A stretch of 29,953 bases of DNA from Chitinophagaceae bacterium (GTDB taxonomy: Bacteria; Bacteroidota; Bacteroidia; Chitinophagales; Chitinophagaceae). Where the stretch lies: NCBI GenBank assembly GCA_003456175.1, contig DMPB01000177.1:2205-32157 (forward strand). The letters are read 5' to 3'. The notes below the pieces were generated by a model. That model was not told the DNA's origin and ran no database searches. It saw nothing but the letters and a program-made list of their open reading frames with translations. This document shows, piece by piece, positions 23,595 through 29,953 of the stretch (positions are counted from its first letter, which is position 1; the number at the start of each line of letters is the position of its first letter). Position numbers and translations under genes: made by a program.

Positions 23595-26513
23595 TTATTC
23601 TATACTACGCAAAAAGTTTTCTTGATATATATCGTACTTAAAATAGCTATTAACTAGATTTTGCTGACGCAGTACACCCCGTTCAAGATGTAATGTATCG
23701 TGTATAGCCTCTTTAATAGCTTCTATAGATTGTGTATCTACTAGTTGCCCTAGTTCACCTCCTCTTAAAGCTTCTACACTACCATCGCTGTTACCAGCAA
23801 TAACTGGTGTTCCAAGCGCAGCTGCTTCTATGAAAACAATACCAAAACCTTCCTTCTGAGAAGGCATAATAAATACATCGGCCATTCGATAATGATCTTG
23901 TACCTCATCATCTGCTATAAAACCAGGAATATCTATGTATGCTTCTACTTTTAATGATGCTGCCAAGGCAAATATTCTTGCATACTCTTTCTCATCGTAC
24001 TTGCCGCAAAGCAAGTATTTAAACTTGAGTGCTGGCTGTTCTGCTTTTAACAATGCTAAGGCTCGCACTACCTGATCGTACCCCTTATACTTTTCACCAT
24101 AACTTAACCGAGCTAAGGTGAGTATAATTTTCTCATTGGGCTGTATATGGTAACGCTTGAGTAAATATTTGGGCTTTGTACTAGTGCTACTGTAATAGGT
24201 GTGAAAAAATGGATCTAAACAATTATGAAGCACTTCAATTTTTTCTGGCGCCACACCATTCACTGTAACAAGTTGCGACTTCGTATAATTACTTACCGCA
24301 ATAATTTTATCGGCTCGTTGCAGTAGCCATTTTTTAAATCCTTTCTGCTTCGACCATACTTCAATACCATGTGCCATTAACGTAATACGCGTATCACTTT
24401 TACGTAAGTTAATCAGCCAAATGGCTGCTGCTAAATTGATGTGTCCTACCAAAATATGCTTCCAATGATTGGCTTGAACAAAGTGCCATAAAAACTTAAC
24501 ACGACTAGCAGAGAAGCCCCGTATAGCATAACGAGGAAAATACCTAGCATCAATAAAACTATCGTACACGCTCCATGCCTCCCAACCACTACCACTTGCG
24601 GGATATAACGATTTTAGAATGGCTTTATTTACTTTTTCAATACCGCCCATTTTAGAAAAGCCGGCCAAGTATAAAAACAGATTACCATTGGGTTGGTAAT
24701 AGGCCGACTGGTTCAATGCTTGATCTGCAAAGGCTCCGTAGGTTCTTGCTAAGTAAGCACCCCACAGGCGTGCATATGCCAGCCTGCCCTTTTCAAATTT
24801 TTGATGAAAAAACTTAGGTACGTAATGATTATTTTTAAATACTTCTATTTTAGAGAACCAACGCTCAAAGGGAAAGGTAAACCCCTGCTTTTTTCTATTC
24901 CAAACTATTTCCGGCAATTCTGATTTAAAAGCATCAATCAATAAAGGTTTATGCCTGTTAATAGGATATTTTACCCGTAAGGGCAAGCCCATTACCCACT
25001 CAAGTAGCGACTTATCTAACAATGGCACTCTCAACTCTAAGCTGTGCCACATGCTTTGCACATCACTATCTTTTAATAGTTGGCTTTGCATGTAAATGCC
25101 TGTTTCGTATAAAAACGCTCTGTTGGCAGGTGCTGTATTAACAACGTTAATAGCAGGTATTTGATTTAATACAGTTACTACATCGTTCTCTTTAGCATGT
25201 AATATTTTTGCAATATCGGTAGGTGTAAATAACCCTCGATAGTACAAGTATTCTGCATTGTTAAGCTTTTGATGTAAAAACCCGATTTTCTTGTAAGGAT
25301 AATCTAAAGCTAATGCTGGCAAAGTGCCCGAAAGTTGTACTATTTTCTTTACTAAATTAAATTTTCTACTACGCTGAAAACTTGGATAGCCACCAAACAA
25401 CTCATCGCCTCCCAAACCACTTAGCACCACCTTTAAACCCAACTGTTTTGCATACTTACAAATAAAGTGCGTGTTGATGGCATCGGTACTTGGTTGATCC
25501 ATACTTGCAGCAATTTCTGGCCACTGCTGCATAAACTCTGCTTCAGAAACTAAAAAGGTATGATGCTGTACACCTGTAGCTTCGGCTACAGCATTTTGAT
25601 ACGCATGCTCTGAGTACTTTTCATCATCAAAATAAATACTTAAGGTAGTAATGGTAGTATCACTAAAGCGCTGCGCTAGGGTTGCAATAATGCTACTATC
25701 TACGCCACCGCTTAAAAAAACACCTACTGGCACATCAGAAAGAAGATGACTTTTAACCGCAGCTTCTACTTTGGCTTTGGTTATAGTTACAGCCTCATTG
25801 TAGGTAATTTTCTTATATTGTTCATTTACCGTAAGGTCGGTTTTAAAATAAGGTGTTACATGATAGCTGTGCGTTGCCACATCGTAAAGCATGTAATTAC
25901 CTTTCGGTAAATTTTGTACGTTCTGTAACGTGGTAATAGGTTCTGGCAAAAAACCATAAGCTAGAAAATATACTCGCCAATGCAAGTTCGGAGGCCAATC
26001 TGGTTGTACTGCAGTGAACCCTTTCACTTCTGAACTGAAATAAAAATCGCCACCGTACTTACCAAAATATAGCGGCTTAATACCTGCATGATCTCTAGCA
26101 GCGAACACTTGCTGCTGTTCTATATCGTACAGTACAAAGGCGAACATGCCCTCTAATTTTTCAACCAAATTAACACCCCAAGCTTTGTAGCCGTGCAGTA
26201 GCACTTCGGTATCAGAGCCTGATTTAAATTGGTAGCCAATATTTTGTAATGCCTCCTTTAGAGCAGGGTAATTGTATATTTCGCCATTAAATACAACAGC
26301 TAAGTTACCATTATCGCTAAACATGGGTTGGTGACCTGCGCTCGATGTATCGAGGATAGAAAGCCTGCGATGACCTAGCGCTACAGTACCTGTTGCATCA
26401 ATAAAATGACCTTCATCGTCGGGCCCACCGCGGTGCATAGCATCGGTCATACGTTTTATTTTCTGTTCTAATAAAACATTCTCCGATGAAATAATAGCCG
26501 CTAGTCTACACAT
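23595..26513 (-). CDS. Fused asparagine synthase (glutamine-hydrolysing) and GT4 glycosyltransferase
   Basis: One uninterrupted 972-codon gene. Residues 1-595 form a complete AsnB-type enzyme: nucleophile Cys2, Arg49, NGE at 76-78, Asp101 for glutamine binding, the ATP PP-loop SGGVDSS at 268-274, and LRVPLLDKSLLEWVMGLP plus RKKQGFTFPFERWF near its end. From about residue 603 a GT-B protein begins (NLFLYLAGFSKMGGIEKVN) with HGIEVW, ADKIIAVSNYTKSQL, ILTLARLSYGEKYKG and the E-x7-E motif EGFGIVFIEA. No start codon lies at the domain border; the first internal Met falls after the first GT strand, so separate translation is unlikely. AsnB-like proteins in such loci are thought to amidate sugar carboxyls, which fits the uronic acid pathway here. 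The usual arrangement is two separate genes. Domain calls are firm; the joint role is inferred. Confidence 0.93.
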   Translation of the reverse strand: MCRLAAIISSENVLLEQKIKRMTDAMHRGGPDDEGHFIDATGTVALGHRRLSILDTSSAGHQPMFSDNGNLAVVFNGEIYNYPALKEALQNIGYQFKSGSDTEVLLHGYKAWGVNLVEKLEGMFAFVLYDIEQQQVFAARDHAGIKPLYFGKYGGDFYFSSEVKGFTAVQPDWPPNLHWRVYFLAYGFLPEPITTLQNVQNLPKGNYMLYDVATHSYHVTPYFKTDLTVNEQYKKITYNEAVTITKAKVEAAVKSHLLSDVPVGVFLSGGVDSSIIATLAQRFSDTTITTLSIYFDDEKYSEHAYQNAVAEATGVQHHTFLVSEAEFMQQWPEIAASMDQPSTDAINTHFICKYAKQLGLKVVLSGLGGDELFGGYPSFQRSRKFNLVKKIVQLSGTLPALALDYPYKKIGFLHQKLNNAEYLYYRGLFTPTDIAKILHAKENDVVTVLNQIPAINVVNTAPANRAFLYETGIYMQSQLLKDSDVQSMWHSLELRVPLLDKSLLEWVMGLPLRVKYPINRHKPLLIDAFKSELPEIVWNRKKQGFTFPFERWFSKIEVFKNNHYVPKFFHQKFEKGRLAYARLWGAYLARTYGAFADQALNQSAYYQPNGNLFLYLAGFSKMGGIEKVNKAILKSLYPASGSGWEAWSVYDSFIDARYFPRYAIRGFSASRVKFLWHFVQANHWKHILVGHINLAAAIWLINLRKSDTRITLMAHGIEVWSKQKGFKKWLLQRADKIIAVSNYTKSQLVTVNGVAPEKIEVLHNCLDPFFHTYYSSTSTKPKYLLKRYHIQPNEKIILTLARLSYGEKYKGYDQVVRALALLKAEQPALKFKYLLCGKYDEKEYARIFALAASLKVEAYIDIPGFIADDEVQDHYRMADVFIMPSQKEGFGIVFIEAAALGTPVIAGNSDGSVEALRGGELGQLVDTQSIEAIKEAIHDTLHLERGVLRQQNLVNSYFKYDIYQENFLRSIE

Positions 26514-26533
26514 AATTTATAGTACTGTGGCTT

Positions 26534-28945
26534 TTAAGCCCAGAACTTCCACCAAGGCTTTTGTGCTGCGTTATCAAAATATCCTTTACCACCTTTCTTG
26601 TTACCATAGCCGTAGCCATACTGTGCACCGTAGGTGGCAGATCCATAGCCATAGTAACCATGAATACCCCCTACAATAACATCGTTCATAATCAAGCCCA
26701 TAGGAGGTAATTTCTTTTGCTTATATAGTTCGTCGATGAACTCAATTTGTTGTTTCAAAGTATAGCGTTGCCTAATCACATACAATGCAGCATCGCTTAA
26801 TGAACCAATCGTGAAGCTATCACCTACAAGGCCCACTGGTGCACTATCAATAATAACAAAATCGTACGAATGCTTTAATGTATCAATAAATAATACTAAT
26901 CGGTCGCTTAATAATAATTCAGCCGGGTTAGGAGGTATAGGGCCGCTACTATAAAGGTGTAAGTTTTCATAGCCTTCTAACGATGTGTAAAGCTTACTTG
27001 TATCATTGGTTTGATTGGCTAAAAAATTGACAATACCTGTTTGTGGCCTATCCATATCTAAACTCTTGGTGATGCGTGGCTTTCTTAAGTCAAATTCCAG
27101 CAACGCTACCTTCTTACCAGAAATAGCTAGTACAGCCGCCAAGTTTAAAGCAACAAAAGACTTACCCTCTCCACTCATAGTAGAAGTTACTAAAAGCACT
27201 TTTTTGTCTTGTAATAAAAAAGACAGGTTTGTTCTAACAATTCTAAATTGCTCAGCAATAATATCTCTGCTTTTATTAGCTACTATTAGTGAGGTGCTCT
27301 TGCTCGTCATATGACCAATTTCACCTAAATAAGGAACTTCTGTTTTTTGAATTACATCGTTACGCGTAGTTACTTTATCGTTCATCATATCTCTCAGATA
27401 CAAGTATGCAACAGGAATCAACAGACCAATAATGATAGAGAATAGATAAATTCTGGGTAAGTTAGGTTCTATGGCTCCACCAGTACTTGCTGTATTAATT
27501 TGACGATAATTACTAGCGGTAGAGGCAGTGGTAATAGCAGTTTCTTCTCGCTTTTGTAGTAGATATAAATAAAGCCCTTCTTTAATAGATTGTTGACGTG
27601 TTATTTCTTTCAAACGCTTTTCTTGTTGAGGCAATGCGTTGATGCTTGTAAGATAATCATTGAACTTTTCGGCTGCTTCTTTATACTGCGTATCTAAAGC
27701 CTTCTTAACATAACTAATGTTAGTAGCTAATTCCGCTTTTAAAACTTTACGTTGCTCTAATAAATCATTTAAATAGGGGCTTTCTTTAGTAAGTAGTTTA
27801 GATTCACGAGCTATACGTAGCTGTAACGTATTATATACATTAATTAAATTAGCTACTGTTTCTGGTATGTCTAAGTTAACGGGTGCTGTTTTTTCATCAT
27901 TTTGCTTATCTAGTAAAAAACCATCAACCATTACTAAAAGTTGTCGTTTAATATCTAATTCATTGATTGATTTCTTTAATTCATTACCATTTTGACCGAA
28001 AAACTGTGTTGCTCCAGGCATTTTAAGCAACTCAGTATTATCTTTAAAATCTGCCAAATTGGTTTCAACACCACCAAGTTCTTGCGTTACTAATGATAAA
28101 CGTTCATTAATGAACTTAATCGTATTGTTGGCAATTTGATTCTGATCTTCAATATTTTGTACTTTATAAGTTTTAACTAGCTCGTTCAAAATGAATTCGC
28201 CTTTAACAGGATTGGTAGTGGTGTAACTAAGTTGCAAAATGGTAGCCGTTCTCCCATAAGCCGCAACACCCAAGCTACCTGCAATTTCTCCTACAGTACT
28301 TTGTACTGTTCCGTAAGCTAACCGATAGCGTTTATCTGGCAAAAAATCAGCAGTACTTGTTTGAATCTTAAATAGTGTGCCGTTAATGGCAATGGTTTGC
28401 CCCCATGTGAAGGGTTTTAATGCCCCTTTACTTTTTAAACTGTACTTACCGCCCTGAGGTGTTAATTCACTTACGTAAATGTCATAACCTCTAGTTGTAT
28501 CCTTAAGATCAATAGGCGTTAACTGTATAAAAGTGTTTGGAAAAACTTCTGTTGTTTTTACATATCCCAGATCAAAAATTTTATAATTTAATTTGTTTTC
28601 AATCACAGTTCTTTTAATCACATGGTTGGCCTTAATTAACTCTATTTCATTTTCCATGTTTACGGTTTTCGATGCACCGAGCAAGGTCATGTCAATTAAG
28701 TCATTCGAGCCACTTCTACCAGTACCACCTCTGTCGTTATTAGACTTGATTAACACCAAGGTTGAAGATTTGTAAATAGGCACTTTATATCTACCATAAA
28801 TTATACCTGCTGCTAAACATATAGCTACCGACACAATAAAAAATGGTAGTAGAGATATGTACCTAAGCAGCAGTTGCTTCGGTGAAAATTTTTGTTCTCC
28901 AGATTGTGAAATCAGAATAGGTGTACTTCCGGTGATTTGTTGCAT
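26534..28945 (-). CDS. wzc: Wzc-type polysaccharide co-polymerase and tyrosine autokinase
   Basis: 803 residues, typical of fused Gram-negative BY-kinases. Residues 1-60 hold the Wzz domain start and first membrane span (LLPFFIVSVAICLAAGIIYG). A long periplasmic, partly coiled-coil region (about 250-480) leads to the second span near 495-515. The cytoplasmic kinase has Walker A STMSGEGKS (Lys595), Walker A' ALLEFDLRKPR near 615-625, and Walker B FVIIDSAPVG near 697. The C-terminal 45 residues hold a Tyr/Gly-rich cluster, from HGYYGYG to GYGYG plus one later Tyr, eight Tyr in all, the expected autophosphorylation site. It controls chain length and export with the Wza homologue, whose gene ends six bases upstream. 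The CpsB-type phosphatase at 1296 would reverse phosphorylation. Confidence 0.96.
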   Translation of the reverse strand: MQQITGSTPILISQSGEQKFSPKQLLLRYISLLPFFIVSVAICLAAGIIYGRYKVPIYKSSTLVLIKSNNDRGGTGRSGSNDLIDMTLLGASKTVNMENEIELIKANHVIKRTVIENKLNYKIFDLGYVKTTEVFPNTFIQLTPIDLKDTTRGYDIYVSELTPQGGKYSLKSKGALKPFTWGQTIAINGTLFKIQTSTADFLPDKRYRLAYGTVQSTVGEIAGSLGVAAYGRTATILQLSYTTTNPVKGEFILNELVKTYKVQNIEDQNQIANNTIKFINERLSLVTQELGGVETNLADFKDNTELLKMPGATQFFGQNGNELKKSINELDIKRQLLVMVDGFLLDKQNDEKTAPVNLDIPETVANLINVYNTLQLRIARESKLLTKESPYLNDLLEQRKVLKAELATNISYVKKALDTQYKEAAEKFNDYLTSINALPQQEKRLKEITRQQSIKEGLYLYLLQKREETAITTASTASNYRQINTASTGGAIEPNLPRIYLFSIIIGLLIPVAYLYLRDMMNDKVTTRNDVIQKTEVPYLGEIGHMTSKSTSLIVANKSRDIIAEQFRIVRTNLSFLLQDKKVLLVTSTMSGEGKSFVALNLAAVLAISGKKVALLEFDLRKPRITKSLDMDRPQTGIVNFLANQTNDTSKLYTSLEGYENLHLYSSGPIPPNPAELLLSDRLVLFIDTLKHSYDFVIIDSAPVGLVGDSFTIGSLSDAALYVIRQRYTLKQQIEFIDELYKQKKLPPMGLIMNDVIVGGIHGYYGYGSATYGAQYGYGYGNKKGGKGYFDNAAQKPWWKFWA

Positions 28946-28950
28946 ATTTC

Positions 28951-29778
28951 TTATCTGAAGATATTAACTAAACTAACAATGATAGTGAGTACCGATAATA
29001 CCGATAACCCAATTTGAATATCGCGTTGTGCATTAGGATTAACGCCGAGTTGCTTCAGTTTAAAATCTTTGGCTGGTACATAAATAACATCGTTCTGCTT
29101 TAACTGAAATGCTTCAGAAGACAAGAACTTGCTATTGCGTAAGTCCACTACATAGTGCTTCCGCTCATTGCCTTCTTCTCGCAATAAAATTACATTGTCG
29201 CGGCGCCCCATGTCTGTTAAATCACCTGCCATGGCTAAAGCATCAAATAAAGTAACACGCTCTGTTGGAAATACTTTCATACCAGGCGTTTTTACCTCTC
29301 CCAATACCTGAACTCTAAACTGCAAGTATCTTATACTTACCTGTGGTGCTTTTACGTAAGTGGCCAACTTATTTTCTAAATCTTTCGCTAACTGTTCTTT
29401 GGTTTTGCCGGCAGCTTTTACCTTACCCAATACAGGGAAAATGATATCGCCATTGCTATCTACCTGATAGCCAAGCATTACACCCATACCACCCGCAACT
29501 TGCATGGCTGCACCTTGTGCCATTCCCATAGCACCAGCATTGGCTTGGTTAAAAATGAGTGTTTGTTCTGGGTTAACCGTATTGCTATATACTTGAATAG
29601 ATAGCACATCGTTCTGAACAATCAAAGGATCTTTATAGGTGAGCTGACCAATACTATCTAAACCAGTTTGAAAGTAATTGAAATTACGATCAATCCTTTT
29701 TTTAGTAGCACCACAACTTGTTAGTAATAATACAACCAAGCTTGTGAAAACTACGGTAACAAAATAACTTGATTTCAT
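28951..29778 (-). CDS. wza: Wza-type OPX polysaccharide export lipoprotein
   Basis: 275 residues. The signal peptide ends in a lipobox, LLTSC, with Cys22 as the lipid anchor. The Poly_export domain begins near NDVLSIQVY (57-65) and continues with GYQVDSNGDIIFPVLGKVKAAG (103-124). One SLBB domain follows (FRVQVLGEVKTPGMKVFP and the region ending in NDVIYVPA). A membrane-like helix at the C-terminus (GLSVLSVLTIIVSLVNIF) is usual in Bacteroidota members. A Gly, Ala and Met-rich insert of about 25 residues (79-103) interrupts the export domain. It would form the outer-membrane end of the export channel with Wzc. It is the first gene of the locus and has a small inverted repeat just before its start. 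Confidence 0.95.
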   Translation of the reverse strand: MKSSYFVTVVFTSLVVLLLTSCGATKKRIDRNFNYFQTGLDSIGQLTYKDPLIVQNDVLSIQVYSNTVNPEQTLIFNQANAGAMGMAQGAAMQVAGGMGVMLGYQVDSNGDIIFPVLGKVKAAGKTKEQLAKDLENKLATYVKAPQVSIRYLQFRVQVLGEVKTPGMKVFPTERVTLFDALAMAGDLTDMGRRDNVILLREEGNERKHYVVDLRNSKFLSSEAFQLKQNDVIYVPAKDFKLKQLGVNPNAQRDIQIGLSVLSVLTIIVSLVNIFR

Positions 29779-29953
29779 TGATGATAACTTATGGCTTCGC
29801 CACCCTCACTCACATGAAGCCTTAATGATTGGCAAATAAAAGGTACGTAGTAATAATGCTGCAGACGATTTTACAAAACACTTACACGAATACATGAGCA
29901 GTAGTACCCATTAAATTGAGTAGACTTGCTTGGTATTTCAAAGATTAAATAGC
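29779..29953 (-). promoter_or_regulatory. Putative leader/promoter region of the locus, with a 6-bp inverted repeat
   Basis: 175 bases before the first gene hold no coding frame. GGCTTC and GAAGCC (29793-29798 and 29816-29821) form an inverted repeat with a 17-base loop, ending 15 bases before the wza ATG. In the transcript this could be a leader hairpin. I see no convincing Bacteroidota -33/-7 pair (TTTG and TAnnTTTG); a near match, TAATCTTTG, lies at the very edge near 29938-29948 with one extra base. The true promoter may lie outside the window. Confidence 0.3.

Noticed and set aside
29779..29953. A clear Bacteroidota promoter upstream of wza
   Set aside because: No TTTG and TAnnTTTG pair with proper spacing was found; only a near match at the window edge.
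1..29953. Mobile elements, CRISPR arrays, tRNA or rRNA genes
   Set aside because: No transposase or integrase motifs, no regularly spaced repeats and no tRNA-like cloverleaf were noticed. The scar at 14.2 kb has no flanking repeats that would point to an insertion sequence.

Overview
This window is a surface-polysaccharide (capsule, exopolysaccharide or O-antigen type) biosynthesis locus from a member of the Bacteroidota. The family is probably close to Chitinophagaceae; that is an inference from gene content, AT-rich DNA, absence of clear Shine-Dalgarno sites and the style of the Wza, Wzc and CpsB proteins. Every credible gene lies on the minus strand, so the locus is transcribed from about 29.8 kb down to a strong hairpin terminator at 1241-1266. 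Below the terminator lies the 5' part of an unrelated M16 metallopeptidase gene that runs off the window.

In transcription order: (i) an export and control module, a Wza/OPX lipoprotein (29778-28951) and a Wzc tyrosine autokinase (28945-26534); (ii) a 972-residue fusion of asparagine synthase and a GT4 glycosyltransferase (26513-23595); (iii) a sugar-nucleotide module with WbpD-like acetyltransferase, WbpB-like dehydrogenase, Wzx flippase, hexapeptide acyltransferase, HisH2, HisF2, WbpG and a WbpI/WecB-like 2-epimerase (23573-16358); (iv) an AT-rich, mosaic glycosyltransferase region (16354-4871) with the Wzy polymerase, an FkbM-type methyltransferase, a frameshifted GT11 gene and a block of truncated glycosyltransferase remnants; (v) a carbamoyltransferase, a GT2 and a CpsB-type PHP tyrosine phosphatase (4774-1296).

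Read together, this is a Wzx/Wzy-dependent pathway. The sugar module matches the Pseudomonas wbp logic for UDP-2-acetamido-3-acetamidino-mannuronic acid: WbpB and WbpD for the 3-acetamido uronic acid, WbpI for C2 epimerisation, and WbpG-HisH2-HisF2 for the amidine. The 6-dehydrogenase (WbpA) and aminotransferase (WbpE) are not in the window. No initiating phosphoglycosyltransferase is seen either. The repeat unit would be decorated by acetyl, carbamoyl, methyl and possibly amide groups. Export would be controlled by the Wzc kinase and CpsB phosphatase at opposite ends of the locus.

The most interesting points are the AsnB-GT4 fusion, a WbpG that has lost three of four expected zinc-ribbon cysteines, a scar joining two truncated glycosyltransferase genes, the broken GT11 gene, and a hidden open frame in the 8.2-8.5 kb gap. 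I see no mobile element, CRISPR array, tRNA or rRNA, and no wholly unfamiliar system.
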